A DNA stretch of 64,000 nucleotides from SAR116 cluster bacterium AG-337-N21 (lineage in GTDB: Bacteria; Pseudomonadota; Alphaproteobacteria; Puniceispirillales; Marisalimonadaceae), in the NCBI GenBank assembly GCA_003282145.1, contig QBZZ01000001.1, positions 124,001-188,000 on the forward strand, read 5' to 3'. Below the pieces are notes generated by a model. The model had not been told where the DNA came from. It saw only the letters and a list, made by a program, of their open reading frames with translations, and did not search any database. Of the stretch, positions 8,855-18,308 are shown piece after piece; position 1 is the first letter of the stretch, and every line of letters starts with the position of its first letter. The position numbers and the translations under genes were made by a program.

Positions 8855-9616
8855 CTACCAATCCTTACCAGCTGTCCAACCACCATCTACAATTAAGTTT
8901 GTGCCTGTACAGAAGCTTGCTTCTTCACTGGCTAAATACAAAACAGCACTCGAAATCTCATTGGGTTCTCCCCAACGTTTCATAGCGTGTAAGTTTCTTA
9001 CTTTTTGAGAAGCTTCTTCATCTTGGAAATATCTTTCTGTTAAAGGTGTCCGAATTACACCTGGCCCCACTGCATTAACCCTAATATCATACTTAGCCAA
9101 GTCGATCGCTAATTGTTTAGTCATTCCAGCTGTAGCATGTTTAGATGAAGTATAAGCACATCTATTAGGCGCTGCGGTTACACTTAAAGTTGATGATGTA
9201 ATAACTATGTTACCTTTTATTTTTTCTTTTATGCAGTGTTTTGCAAATGTTTGAGCAGTGATAAAAACACCGGTAACATTTATATCGATAACCTTTCTCC
9301 ATTCCTCGATAGATAACTCTAAAGGGGAAACAATTTCTCTTATACCAGCATTACAAAATGCTACGTCTAAGCCTCCAAAATGTTTGTAGGCATTATTCAT
9401 TGTTTCAATTGTTTCATTCTGATTTGTTACGTCTAATTTGAAAGGTTCTGCAATACCGCCAGCTGATTTTATTTCATTTGCAACTCTTTCAGCCATTTCA
9501 AAATCTAGATCTGAAACAGCTACATTGGCACCTTCCTTGGCAAAACTTAATCCAGTTTGACGACCTATACCCCCAGCAGCGCCTGTAATAAATACAGTTT
9601 TATTTGTAAATCTCAT
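8855..9616 (-). CDS. Short-chain dehydrogenase/reductase (SDR)
   Basis: A 253-residue classical SDR. Seen: cofactor loop TGAAGGIG (11-18), NAG (89-91), catalytic Ser about 142, and YTSSK with Tyr155 and Lys159. The acidic residue in SDLDF after beta-2 suggests NAD(H) rather than NADP(H). A GGGG-rich ribosome site precedes the ATG. Family members oxidise secondary alcohols or reduce ketones. The C-terminal GTNLIVDGGWTAG ending is common to FabG-like and catabolic members. It is convergent with the alpha/beta hydrolase (no gap) and divergent from the RidA gene. The substrate is unknown. Confidence 0.9.
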   Translation of the reverse strand: MRFTNKTVFITGAAGGIGRQTGLSFAKEGANVAVSDLDFEMAERVANEIKSAGGIAEPFKLDVTNQNETIETMNNAYKHFGGLDVAFCNAGIREIVSPLELSIEEWRKVIDINVTGVFITAQTFAKHCIKEKIKGNIVITSSTLSVTAAPNRCAYTSSKHATAGMTKQLAIDLAKYDIRVNAVGPGVIRTPLTERYFQDEEASQKVRNLHAMKRWGEPNEISSAVLYLASEEASFCTGTNLIVDGGWTAGKDW

Positions 9617-9693
9617 TGAAAAGTCCCCCTGTTAATATAAGTTTATTTGAAATAACGCTTTTGACAACAAATAATCTAACTAGGAGCAGTGGA

Positions 9694-10080
9694 TTGGATA
9701 TAGAACATTTAGTATTTGAAAATGGTCCTAAAAGAGTAGGGCCGTTTAGCCATGCTGTAAAGGCAGGTGACTTTATTTTTGTTACTGGACAGATGCCAAC
9801 ATTACCAAATAATCCAGACGTACTAGTTAGTAATGACGTAGAAGAACAAACTCATCAAGTTATGAAGAACCTTATGGACGTCTTAAAACAGTCAGGATCA
9901 TCTTTGGAAAGGGTAACATTTGTTAGGGTTTATTTAGTAAATTTTCAAGATTTTGATAAAGTAAATAAAATCTATAAATCTTATTTTGATGAAAATAAAC
10001 TTCCTGCAAGAACATGTATTGGTGTGACTGGTCTTGCTGTTGGTGCGTCGGTTGAAATAGATCTAATAGCAAAACAATAA
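9694..10080 (+). CDS. RidA family (enamine/imine deaminase-like) protein
   Basis: The conserved Rid core runs from GPFSHAVKAGDFIFVTGQMP to the ARTCIGV and VEIDLIA motifs near the C-terminus. The arginine before the TCIGV stretch is the residue that binds the carboxylate in active RidA. The frame is open back to 9616, but AGGAG at 9682-9686 is seven bases before an in-frame TTG at 9694, and starting there gives 128 residues, the usual Rid length. I therefore choose that start. RidA hydrolyses reactive 2-aminoacrylate-type imines. Relatives act in amino-acid or pyrimidine breakdown. It precedes an AzlCD pair by 16 bases, so the three may form one transcript. Confidence 0.87.
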   Translation: MDIEHLVFENGPKRVGPFSHAVKAGDFIFVTGQMPTLPNNPDVLVSNDVEEQTHQVMKNLMDVLKQSGSSLERVTFVRVYLVNFQDFDKVNKIYKSYFDENKLPARTCIGVTGLAVGASVEIDLIAKQ

Positions 10081-10096
10081 TTTAGAAAATAAGTTT

Positions 10097-10816
10097 ATGA
10101 AGAAAAATTATAGTCCCTTAAAAAAAGGTATCTTAACCGGTTTTGGTTTTCCTGGAATAGGAATGAGTGCAGCTATGTTTGGCTTTGGAGTTTTCGCTGG
10201 TGAAGCTGGTCTTGATCTTTATCTGACCGTTGGTTCATTGATTGTACTTTGGAGTATGCCAGGAATGGTTATATTTGTATCATTGTATACTGTAGGCACA
10301 CCAATATTTTTACTCTTCACAACAGTTTTGCTGGCGAATATGAGACAGTTTTTTTTAGTTTTATCTGGTATGACTTTAATAAATATTCATAGTCACAAAA
10401 TACCATTCATTTCAAAATTATTGTGGGCACACCTCATAAGTCCTACTGGCTGGGCTGAGTTAATAAAAATTAAAAATGAGTTTCAGGAAAAAGATCTTTT
10501 AAGTTTTTTTAGAGGTCTAAGCTTGGCTCTAGTAACTATAAATACATTCACAACAATTATTGGTTTTAAATTATACGATATTCTGCCGACTGACATTGTC
10601 TCCATTCCTGTTTTCATAATGCCTTTATATATAACAATTTTAATGTTAAGAGCTATAGAATTATATTATAGGGTTGCTGTTGTAAGCGGAGGCATAATCG
10701 GACCCATTCTCTATCCGTATATAGGTGATTGGAGTATAATTATTGGCGGATTAGTCGGCGGAACATTGGGACTTTTAATTAATTATCTTCTAAAAAAAGG
10801 TAAATCTAATGCATGA
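10097..10816 (+). CDS. AzlC-family amino-acid exporter subunit
   Basis: A 239-residue membrane protein with about five or six helices. The N-terminal KKGILTGFGFPGIGMSAAMFGFGVFAGEAGL pattern (stated here in outline) matches the AzlC signature of a glycine-rich first helix followed by GEAGLDL. AzlC pairs with small AzlD to export branched-chain amino acids in Bacillus and other bacteria. The neighbouring gene, which it overlaps by eight bases, is AzlD-like and supports the call. It follows RidA, a protein linked to branched-chain amino-acid metabolism, but the real substrate is not shown. A second AzlCD pair sits at 59.2-60.2 kb and is clearly diverged from this one. Confidence 0.75.
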   Translation: MKKNYSPLKKGILTGFGFPGIGMSAAMFGFGVFAGEAGLDLYLTVGSLIVLWSMPGMVIFVSLYTVGTPIFLLFTTVLLANMRQFFLVLSGMTLINIHSHKIPFISKLLWAHLISPTGWAELIKIKNEFQEKDLLSFFRGLSLALVTINTFTTIIGFKLYDILPTDIVSIPVFIMPLYITILMLRAIELYYRVAVVSGGIIGPILYPYIGDWSIIIGGLVGGTLGLLINYLLKKGKSNA

Positions 10817-11165
10817 TCTTTCATTCATTAGCCCAGAGTTGATGCCTTGGTTTATGTTGTTAATCGCAGGGTTAGGTATTTTTATTTGGAGAATTTTTGG
10901 TGTTACATTATCTAGCAAAATAGATAAAGATGGCCTTTTTGCAAAATGGATAAATGCTGTTGCCTTTGCAATGACTACAGGATTGATGGTTAGAATTATT
11001 TTCTTCCCTACTGGCGCCTTAGCTCAAACTAATATGCTTGAAAGATTAATACCATTCGTGATTGGGGTAATCGTATTTTTATGCTTCCCCAAAAAACCAA
11101 TTATGGGCTTACTAGTTGGAGTAGGCGCTTTTAGTATAACAATTTTTTATAATCAATACTTTTAA
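10809..11165 (+). CDS. AzlD-family small membrane subunit
   Basis: A 118-residue protein with about four hydrophobic helices, the size of AzlD. The IWRIFGVTLSSKID segment after the first helix is the conserved AzlD loop that normally reads LRRLP-x-LL. It overlaps the AzlC-like gene by eight bases, so the two are translationally coupled and probably form one exporter. The stop overlaps that of the convergent acyl-CoA dehydrogenase by four bases. Confidence 0.75.
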   Translation: MHDLSFISPELMPWFMLLIAGLGIFIWRIFGVTLSSKIDKDGLFAKWINAVAFAMTTGLMVRIIFFPTGALAQTNMLERLIPFVIGVIVFLCFPKKPIMGLLVGVGAFSITIFYNQYF

Positions 11166-12337
11166 TTATCTGAAACTAATTGCTTGGCAATAATAAGTTT
11201 TTGTAATTCATTTGTACCCTCACCTATGGCTAATAGAGGTGCGTCCCTATAATATCTCTCAATATTATATTCTGGAGAATATCCAAATCCACCATGAATT
11301 CTCATTGCTTCGGTTGAATTAAACAATGCTGTTTCAGTAGCAAAAAGTTTAGCCATTCCTGCCTGCAAATCAGACCGGTTTCCTGAGTCATAAGCTTTTG
11401 CAGCTTGCTCTGTTAGTAACCTCGACGCCTCAAGCTTAGTTGCCATTTCTGCTAATTTAATTTGAATTGATTGATGTTCACTTATAGGCTTGCCAAAGGT
11501 TTTCCTTGTTTTAGCATACTCTATAGAATCGTCTAGAGATGCTCTAGCAACTCCAACACCTCTTGCAGCTACATTTATTCTACCTAACTCAAGGCCGGCT
11601 AGAATTTGCTGTAAACCCTTACCTTCTATTTCGCCAATAAGGTTAGACTTAGGCACCTTTACATTTTCAAGTTGCACTTCTCCTGTATCTATGCCTCTAT
11701 ATCCAAGTTTTTTTAATTTTCTGGCTACAAATCCGTGATTTTTTTCTACAAGTATTAAGCTCATTCCCTTGTGAGCAGGTTTAATATTTGTGTTAGTCTT
11801 TACTAAAACAGCTAAAATTGAACCCTGAACTGAATTTGTTATCCAAGTTTTAGTTCCATTTATGATGTATTCATCACCTACTTTTTCTGCTTTTGTTTTA
11901 ATTGATTGGAGATCAGTTCCACAGTCTGGTTCAGTTAATGCAATTCCACCTCTTATTTCACCGGATGCAAATTTTGGAAGATAATACTGTTTCATCTCTT
12001 CAGAACCAAATCTCTCAACAGCCGCACACATTATTAAATGAGAATTAAAAATACCTGATACAGACATCCACACTGCAGAGACATTTTCTACAATTTTGGA
12101 GTAAGTAACTGCAGATAAACCCAAGCCTCCGTATTCTGGAGAAATAGTTGCTCCAAAAAGACCTAAATCCGCCATTTTATCAGCAATTAATTGAGGGTAT
12201 TTATCTTCTGATTCAAACTCCTTAACAAATGGCTTTACATCTCTTTCAAGAAACTTGTTTACTGTGTCTATGATAAGGTTATCTTCTTCTGAAACAGGAC
12301 TTTTTTGTTCGACTTCTAGAATTCTTTGATCATTCAT
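11162..12337 (-). CDS. Acyl-CoA dehydrogenase
   Basis: A 391-residue FAD enzyme of standard ACAD length. Seen: ALTEPDCGTDLQSIKT (FAD and substrate loop, near residue 130), WITNS near 165, the second FAD region RIHGGFGYSPEY and the GEGTNE segment carrying the glutamate expected as catalytic base. ACADs introduce a 2,3 double bond into an acyl-CoA and pass electrons to ETF. The tightly linked gene upstream on the same strand encodes an MmgE/PrpD protein (20 bases away), so the pair may form and then hydrate or isomerise an unsaturated intermediate. GGAG lies seven bases before the ATG. Chain-length preference is unknown. Confidence 0.92.
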   Translation of the reverse strand: MNDQRILEVEQKSPVSEEDNLIIDTVNKFLERDVKPFVKEFESEDKYPQLIADKMADLGLFGATISPEYGGLGLSAVTYSKIVENVSAVWMSVSGIFNSHLIMCAAVERFGSEEMKQYYLPKFASGEIRGGIALTEPDCGTDLQSIKTKAEKVGDEYIINGTKTWITNSVQGSILAVLVKTNTNIKPAHKGMSLILVEKNHGFVARKLKKLGYRGIDTGEVQLENVKVPKSNLIGEIEGKGLQQILAGLELGRINVAARGVGVARASLDDSIEYAKTRKTFGKPISEHQSIQIKLAEMATKLEASRLLTEQAAKAYDSGNRSDLQAGMAKLFATETALFNSTEAMRIHGGFGYSPEYNIERYYRDAPLLAIGEGTNELQKLIIAKQLVSDN

Positions 12338-12357
12338 AAACTTACTCCTACATAAAT

Positions 12358-13740
12358 CTAAATATCAATCTGACTATATTCAAAAATTGAATTTACATTG
12401 TTAGCTTGATCAATTTTAAGCATTAAATCTGTCAATTGATCAACTCTTTGTTTTGATAGATATGGCTCAGTTAATCCCTTAAATTTTGATATAAATTCTA
12501 CATCCTCCATAAAGTTTTCTGGTTCTCCTTTAGGAATTTTTACGAATTTTTCGTATTTTTTTCCTTTTACTACAACTTTTACTTTGGCACTCATATATTC
12601 AGGACAACATTTTTCTGCATCCTCGTCAGGGCTTACCTTTATTTTATTACATAATGAGAGTGTATCTTTATTATTTAGATGATTTTTATAATCATCCCAT
12701 TGCAATCCACCACTTTTAACTGTAACTGCAGCACAGAATGGCATCGAAAACTGACCGTCAACAACACTTTTAGGGTGTTGCTTGTCAGTTAATGGATAAC
12801 CAATTATGTTCAAAGCAGTTTCTGACAAGCCGATATCAATATCATCTAAATCATCAGATGAAAATTTCAATTCTTTTTTCAACTCTATTAATCCATCTAT
12901 TGCAGCATGGCTATATCTACATGACGGATAGGGTTTGACACCAAGATTGAGAGTTTCAAACTCTTCTCCTAGGCCAGTTGTTGCTTTGTTGACGTCACCA
13001 CCTGAAGCATAAGAGTGTAAGTAACCCCATTGTCCTTCAAAGGCTTTTGAAGGACCTTTGAAACCTTCACCAGCCATGATTGCACAACTTAGACCATTTT
13101 GAGCAGCCTGCCCAACGTGAGATCTTTTAGTCCACGCACCGTCTATTAAAAATTGCATAGAACCTGCAGATTGACTTAAAGCAATACCAAATGCAGATAT
13201 ATACTGCTCCTTAGTTAATCCCATCAAATATCCTGCTGCAGCTGCAGCGCCAAAAATACCGCACGTTGCAGAAGGATGAAATCCTTTTTTATAATGCGCT
13301 GAAGATCCTCCAGCCAAACCTAGTCTTATCTGAACTTCGTAACCAACAACACATGCTGTAATTAATTCTTGGCCAGATGATTTATTCATCTGCGCAGCCG
13401 CCAGCGCAGCTGACAAAATGGGCGCACTTGAATGAAGAGATGCTTCCGCATGTGTGTCATCAAAATCAAGAGAATGCGCTAAAGTTCCATTTAAAAGCGC
13501 TGCAGCACTTGGTGAATACGTTTTTTTATCTGAAAAAACTTGGCAGCTACCATTGCTCATTTCTAATTTATCAATTGCAGAAACCAAGCTAGATGTTGAT
13601 TCTGCGTCATGTCTGGCCCTTATGATAATTCCTACAGTATCTAAGATAAGTAATTTTGTTCTTTTAATAACTTCTGGAGAAAGATCTTCATATTTTAACT
13701 GTTCACAAAATTCAGCAAATTTTTCAGTCATATTTTCCAT
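12358..13740 (-). CDS. MmgE/PrpD family protein (first of three in the window)
   Basis: A 460-residue member of the 2-methylcitrate dehydratase / cis-aconitate decarboxylase superfamily. Seen: DFDDT (about residues 92-96) in the conserved active-site region HSLDFDDTHAEASLHSSAP, the FHPSATCGIFGAAAAAG helix, and KPYPSCRYSHAAIDG. The superfamily dehydrates, epimerises or decarboxylates polycarboxylic acids. Sequence alone does not separate these activities. AAGGAGG lies five bases before the ATG. It is 20 bases upstream of the acyl-CoA dehydrogenase on the same strand. The substrate is open: methylcitrate is unlikely to be the default, because no prpB/prpC is adjacent. Confidence 0.88.
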   Translation of the reverse strand: MENMTEKFAEFCEQLKYEDLSPEVIKRTKLLILDTVGIIIRARHDAESTSSLVSAIDKLEMSNGSCQVFSDKKTYSPSAAALLNGTLAHSLDFDDTHAEASLHSSAPILSAALAAAQMNKSSGQELITACVVGYEVQIRLGLAGGSSAHYKKGFHPSATCGIFGAAAAAGYLMGLTKEQYISAFGIALSQSAGSMQFLIDGAWTKRSHVGQAAQNGLSCAIMAGEGFKGPSKAFEGQWGYLHSYASGGDVNKATTGLGEEFETLNLGVKPYPSCRYSHAAIDGLIELKKELKFSSDDLDDIDIGLSETALNIIGYPLTDKQHPKSVVDGQFSMPFCAAVTVKSGGLQWDDYKNHLNNKDTLSLCNKIKVSPDEDAEKCCPEYMSAKVKVVVKGKKYEKFVKIPKGEPENFMEDVEFISKFKGLTEPYLSKQRVDQLTDLMLKIDQANNVNSIFEYSQIDI

Positions 13741-13844
13741 CTATTCCTCCTTATTCATATTAAATATTAAACTATAATTTAATTTTACAAAACCAAAAAA
13801 TAATCAGTAGTATATACAATATTGAAATTATTTAGTGAAAACAA

Positions 13845-15128
13845 ATGACAAAACCTTTCGAATTAACGGCAAGTGAAGCAATTAAACTTATAAGAAATAA
13901 AAAACTTTCTATACATGAATGGGTGTTAAGTTGTTTTGAAAGAATCAAAGAAAAAGAAGATGTTGTGAAAGCGTGGATATATCTAGATGAAGAAAATGCA
14001 CTAAAAGAATCAAAACAATTAGATGAACAAATTAACAACATCGCACTTGGTATACCATTTGGAATAAAAGACATTATAGATGCTAGTAATGTGCCTACTG
14101 GTTTTGGTACACCTTTTTACAAAAATAATATTCCAGCAAGAGATGCTGCATCGGTTGCTGTCTCAAAGCAAGCCGGTTGTGTGTTTATGGGCAAAACCGT
14201 ATCTACAGAATTAGGACATAGGGCGCCAGGCCTCACAACAAATCCACATAATAAAGACTTTACTCCAGGTGGCTCTAGTTCTGGATCAGCAGCGGCTGTC
14301 GCTTCCAAGATGGTACCGGTTTGTTTTGGAACTCAGACGACTGGTTCGGTTATTAGACCAGCAGCCTATTGTGGTGTCATTGGTTATAAACCAACATATG
14401 GGGACTTTGATAAATCTGGAATTCTTCCAAACTCTCCTTCAATTGACACATTAGGCCTAATGACAAGGTCAGTAGAAGATTTATCTCTTTTTCGATCAAT
14501 TTTATTAGAAGAAAAAATTGTAAAACCACAAAATGTGGACTTGAAGAAATTGAAAATTGGTTTTGTGAAAACTCCTCACTGGAATAAAACAGATTTATCT
14601 ACCCAGACTAACCTAGAGATATTTTTAGACACTCTTAGGACAGATAAATTAAATATTATTGACCTTAATATTGATGCATTAATATCTAAAGCAGATGAAT
14701 TACATTTAGACATAAGTGGTTATGAGTTTAAAAGATCTATCTCTTTTGAGAGATTTAATCATTATGACGAATTAAGTGATCAGTTACGAAACGGAAGATT
14801 AAATGATGGGTATCAAGTAACCAATAAACACTATAAAATTGCCCTTAAAAAACTAAGTATTTTAAAACATGAGACAGATTTAATTTTTAACAATATTGAT
14901 ATGATTATTACCCCAAGCGCTCCTGGTGAAGCTCTCGCAGGTCTCGGGTACACAGGCTCACCGATTTTTAATACTACATGGTCTTTAAATGGTAACCCTT
15001 GTGTTACCTTACCTTTATTTAAGGGAGATAAAGAACTGCCAATTGGCTGCCAGCTAGTCACAAAATTTGGAAATGATAACCAACTTTTAGATTACGCTAA
15101 TACTATTATGAATACTTACTTAAAGTGA
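13845..15128 (+). CDS. Amidase (amidase-signature family)
   Basis: A 427-residue enzyme with the full amidase-signature triad: Lys75 in PFGIKDIID, the cis-serine in GGSSSGSA (residues 142-149) and nucleophile Ser168 in TTGSVIRPA. The family hydrolyses carboxamides to acid plus ammonia; GatA and biuret or urea-amide enzymes belong here, but no GatC/GatB is nearby, so this is a stand-alone catabolic amidase. A weak ribosome site precedes the ATG. It is divergent from the MmgE/PrpD gene and its last 13 bases overlap the end of the TRAP large permease on the opposite strand. Confidence 0.9.
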   Translation: MTKPFELTASEAIKLIRNKKLSIHEWVLSCFERIKEKEDVVKAWIYLDEENALKESKQLDEQINNIALGIPFGIKDIIDASNVPTGFGTPFYKNNIPARDAASVAVSKQAGCVFMGKTVSTELGHRAPGLTTNPHNKDFTPGGSSSGSAAAVASKMVPVCFGTQTTGSVIRPAAYCGVIGYKPTYGDFDKSGILPNSPSIDTLGLMTRSVEDLSLFRSILLEEKIVKPQNVDLKKLKIGFVKTPHWNKTDLSTQTNLEIFLDTLRTDKLNIIDLNIDALISKADELHLDISGYEFKRSISFERFNHYDELSDQLRNGRLNDGYQVTNKHYKIALKKLSILKHETDLIFNNIDMIITPSAPGEALAGLGYTGSPIFNTTWSLNGNPCVTLPLFKGDKELPIGCQLVTKFGNDNQLLDYANTIMNTYLK

Positions 15129-16399
15129 GATACCACTAAAAGCTCTGGCAGTGTTAAAGCTAATGCAGGAAATAAAAGTACAATAATTAAAACGCACGTA
15201 TCAGAAATACAAAAGGGGAATGAGCCCTTTATAACTGTAGTTACTGGTAAACCAGTGACACCACTTACAGCAAACAAATTTAAACCAACTGGAGGAATTA
15301 CACTACCAATCTCTATACAAAGAGCAGTTAGTATTCCGAGATGGATTGGGTCTACACCAAGTGCTAATGCTACAGGAAAGTAAATAGGAACAGTTAATAC
15401 CAAAATAGCTACGCCTGTTAAAAACATTGATAAAAATAACAAAGATCCCATTAGAGCAAATAAAAAACCTAAACGAGTTAATCCTAATTCGCCAGCCCAT
15501 TCTGCAATCATTTGCGGCCATCCCATATTAGCAAGATAAAATTGAAAAATACCCACACAACCCAATAAAAAGAAAACAACGGCTGTTAAATTCATTGTTC
15601 TTAGAGTTGTGGGCATTAATTCTTTAACGAATGTTTTGCGTTTAAAAATTAATCCATAAAAGAGAGCATAACTAGCCGCTGCTGCACCCGCTTCTGTGGG
15701 GGTAAATAAGCCACCGTATAATCCTCCAAGAATAATCACCGGCATTAGTAGAGCTGGAACAGCGTCCCTAAATGAACGCCATACCTCACATAAATCAAAT
15801 TTACCTCTTGGTAATTTTATAAACAGAGATACACTTACTATAATCACAGCGTCACTAATAGCGAGCATTATACCAGGAATAATGCCAGCAAAAAACAAGT
15901 CAACTATAGACATTTCTGTAATTACTCCAAATAAAATAAGAGTAATACTTGGAGGTATTAGAAGAGCAATGCCACCAGCAGAAGCTATTACACCTGCAGC
16001 CATCCATTTAGGATAGCCTCTTTTAATTAATTCAGGGTATGCAATAACACTCATCGCTGCAGCCATAGCAGTTGAAGAACCTGATATAGCTCCAAATAAA
16101 ACAGCTGCAAGTAAAGTGGCATAGGCAAATCCACCAGGCACCCATCCTACAACAGAATCAGCAAATCTAAACAGACCAGCTACTAGTCCTGTTTTTTCCA
16201 TTAAAAACCCGGCAAAAATAAAAAATGGTATTGCTACTAAGGTATATTTTGTAAGAAAACTAAAAAAAGCTTCAAATAGTGTGCTGTATGTTAAGAAATC
16301 ATCGAATAAAACTAAAAGTGCTGTAGCGCCAGCAAGAGCAATTCCAATTGGAGCACCTGCAAATAAAAGTGTAAATAAAGATCCACCAAGAGCCCACAT
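15116..16399 (-). CDS. dctM: TRAP transporter large permease (DctM)
   Basis: Integral membrane protein of about 427 residues with a dozen hydrophobic helices, the right size for DctM. Typical motifs include FAGAPIGIALAG near the start, LIPPSITLILFG and PTEAGAAAA. It is the ion-coupled channel of a TRAP importer, driven by a sodium or proton gradient, and needs the small subunit and the periplasmic binding protein encoded just upstream. The frame begins at TTG (16405), but AGGA lies eight bases before the ATG at 16399, which is the better start. It is the last gene of dctP-Q-M and converges with the amidase. Confidence 0.93.
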   Translation of the reverse strand: MWALGGSLFTLLFAGAPIGIALAGATALLVLFDDFLTYSTLFEAFFSFLTKYTLVAIPFFIFAGFLMEKTGLVAGLFRFADSVVGWVPGGFAYATLLAAVLFGAISGSSTAMAAAMSVIAYPELIKRGYPKWMAAGVIASAGGIALLIPPSITLILFGVITEMSIVDLFFAGIIPGIMLAISDAVIIVSVSLFIKLPRGKFDLCEVWRSFRDAVPALLMPVIILGGLYGGLFTPTEAGAAAASYALFYGLIFKRKTFVKELMPTTLRTMNLTAVVFFLLGCVGIFQFYLANMGWPQMIAEWAGELGLTRLGFLFALMGSLLFLSMFLTGVAILVLTVPIYFPVALALGVDPIHLGILTALCIEIGSVIPPVGLNLFAVSGVTGLPVTTVIKGSFPFCISDTCVLIIVLLFPALALTLPELLVVSHFK

Positions 16400-16423
16400 T
16401 ATCAATTTCCTACTTTAAATATG

Positions 16424-16975
16424 TTATACATCGGTTGCAGCTTCGATTGTAGCCGTAAAATGATCACCTTTAATGTAACTATGCACATCTTCAATAAATT
16501 GCAAAAAAGCAACCAGAGACATCAAGCCCATGCCAATAGCTAGTATAAAGTAGAATGGCCACATGTAGAAAAACAAACTCTCCGTTCTTTCTCCAATTTG
16601 AATAGAGTACTCAATTGTTGAATAAGCTGTATAAGTTAAAGATCCGGTAAAAACTGATACAAACATGGAGATAAAAATCTTACAGAAACCCACTGTTCGA
16701 TGGAACCCTTTAGCATTTAATAATTGTAAAACAGCAGTCATAACTAAATGGCTCCTGTTGATTTGGGTAACGCATATATAAAATGCAACCGAAGAAACCA
16801 TCATATAAATCACAGCATCTTGGCCCCATTCAAAAACGACCCCAAAAATATATCTTCTAATAATTTCAGCTAATGCAAATAGTGTAACAGCTATCATTAA
16901 AATTGCAGAACATCTTCCCAAAATAGAAGTTATCAAATCCTGTATTTTATGAGAAATGTTATAAAAGCTGTCCAT
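16424..16975 (-). CDS. dctQ: TRAP transporter small permease (DctQ)
   Basis: A 183-residue protein with four hydrophobic helices as expected for DctQ. The segment AEIIRRYIFGVVFEWGQDAVIYMM carries the family's RR-x-FG and W-x-ED-like landmarks, given here only in outline. DctQ and DctM together form the membrane part of the TRAP importer. It lies 24 bases upstream of dctM and is separated from dctP by a strong hairpin, so its expression is probably well below that of dctP. Ribosome site weak. Confidence 0.9.
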   Translation of the reverse strand: MDSFYNISHKIQDLITSILGRCSAILMIAVTLFALAEIIRRYIFGVVFEWGQDAVIYMMVSSVAFYICVTQINRSHLVMTAVLQLLNAKGFHRTVGFCKIFISMFVSVFTGSLTYTAYSTIEYSIQIGERTESLFFYMWPFYFILAIGMGLMSLVAFLQFIEDVHSYIKGDHFTATIEAATDV

Positions 16976-16990
16976 AATAAATTTTCAAAT

Positions 16991-17021
16991 AAAGAAGGTC
17001 TGACAATTTCAGACCTTCTTT
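16991..17021 (-). terminator. Perfect 13-bp hairpin between dctP and dctQ (attenuator)
   Basis: The arm AAAGAAGGTCTGA (16991-17003) pairs perfectly with TCAGACCTTCTTT (17009-17021) around a five-base loop. In the direction of transcription (minus strand) the stem is followed by a T-rich stretch. It starts six bases after the dctP stop. This is the classic position for partial termination or 3'-end protection that lets the binding protein be made in excess of the permeases. Confidence 0.85.
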
Positions 17022-17027
17022 GATATA

Positions 17028-18197
17028 TTATTTTCTAGACTTTTTCTTAAACAGAGGAGTTCCCTTTGCAAACTTAGCAAAATCAGAAGCAAAAGCTGAA
17101 CAGTCAGTTTTTTCTAGATTACTAGAACCCATAGGATTGGCTGCAACTAATGCTTTAGCTTCAACTGTAAACTGGTCGACCATTTTATCACCTGTAGCAT
17201 CGACTTTAGTTTTAATCCATTCGTTAGTTGCACCACCTTCTTTTTTCTGTAATACACCAGCTTCAGCGGGACTCATCACATATATACCAGGGGCACTTTT
17301 GTCAGTAACCTTAAACTTATCAACCAATCTCTTATCATTACAAAAGTTAATTGCCTTTTGATAAGGTATGAAATCATTCATAATAATGTCAGTTAGAGCT
17401 GCTTGTTGCTTTTTATCAAGTGTAGACCACCATTTGTTTGATGCACCCATCCAATAGTAGTCACCTACAATTCCATTGATACCTGCAACTGTAAAATACG
17501 GTGCTTGCTCCTTAGTGGCATTAAAACCACCTAAACTAGTTAGCAATCCATCGATAACTCCTGTCTGCAGAGCTGGTGGAACATCTCCAAAAGCCATTGT
17601 GGTCGGATTAGCACCTAATGCACCTAATAAGGCATTTTCAGCAGGTCCCATACTTCTAACTTTCTTCCCTGCAAAATCACTAGGAACTAACATTCTACTT
17701 TTAACAGCACCAGCACCCATATACATACTAAGGTGTCCAGAACCAAAAATAGTAATTCCGTGCTTATCATTAAAAACCTTCTTCAATTGAGCAAAAGTTT
17801 TAGTTCCGTCCAAACCATTTATTGCACCAGGTGTTGTTAACTTTCCGGCACCAACAATTGTGTTAGCATATGGCTCAACACTAGATGTTTTTCCAAACTG
17901 ACCTGTCATCATCTCTAGATTGCCTTTGGTTAAGGCTTGAGTTCCTTTTGGAACATTATATAAAGACTTGGCCCAATAAATTTGAACCTTACTTCCAGGA
18001 ATTTTTTTCTCAACCTGCTCTGCAAAAAACATCTCTGCAATCGCAGCAGGGTGGGGGGGGCCAGAGTGGTCTGAGGCCCAACGCATTTTAATAGGTTTAA
18101 CTGCATGTCCGTCTGCAATAGCTAGGTTAGTGCCAGCGGCAAACGTAAGAGCCACAGCACTAACTGCGCCCAAAAGTGATAGTTTAGTAAATTTCAT
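17028..18197 (-). CDS. dctP: TRAP transporter substrate-binding protein (DctP)
   Basis: Periplasmic binding protein of about 389 residues with an N-terminal signal peptide (MKFTKLSLLG, then a hydrophobic AVSAVALTFAAG, cleavage near AIADG). The KIRS-like GKKVRSMGPAENALL segment and the FGDVPPALQTGVIDG pattern, where TRAP proteins bind the substrate carboxylate, are typical of the family. An upstream TTG at 18212 keeps the frame open, but GGAGG overlaps it and points to the ATG at 18197. It is the first gene of dctP-Q-M. Next upstream are the CoA-transferase, hydratase and lyase genes, so the ligand may be a dicarboxylic or hydroxy acid fed to them. That link is inference. Confidence 0.93.
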   Translation of the reverse strand: MKFTKLSLLGAVSAVALTFAAGTNLAIADGHAVKPIKMRWASDHSGPPHPAAIAEMFFAEQVEKKIPGSKVQIYWAKSLYNVPKGTQALTKGNLEMMTGQFGKTSSVEPYANTIVGAGKLTTPGAINGLDGTKTFAQLKKVFNDKHGITIFGSGHLSMYMGAGAVKSRMLVPSDFAGKKVRSMGPAENALLGALGANPTTMAFGDVPPALQTGVIDGLLTSLGGFNATKEQAPYFTVAGINGIVGDYYWMGASNKWWSTLDKKQQAALTDIIMNDFIPYQKAINFCNDKRLVDKFKVTDKSAPGIYVMSPAEAGVLQKKEGGATNEWIKTKVDATGDKMVDQFTVEAKALVAANPMGSSNLEKTDCSAFASDFAKFAKGTPLFKKKSRK

Positions 18198-18308
18198 TAA
18201 AATTTCCTCCAAATATTTAGAATCACAAACTATATCTTTATAGGAATTAGGTAAACCCCTAATTGCAATGAAATATAAGAAATTGATTAATATGTTATGT
18301 AATTTAAA

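Noticed and set aside
18245-18264. 7-bp stem AATTAGG/CCTAATT between dctP and CoA-transferase A
   Set aside because: No T tract follows on the minus strand and the stem is short and AT-rich; may still be a leader element but cannot be supported.
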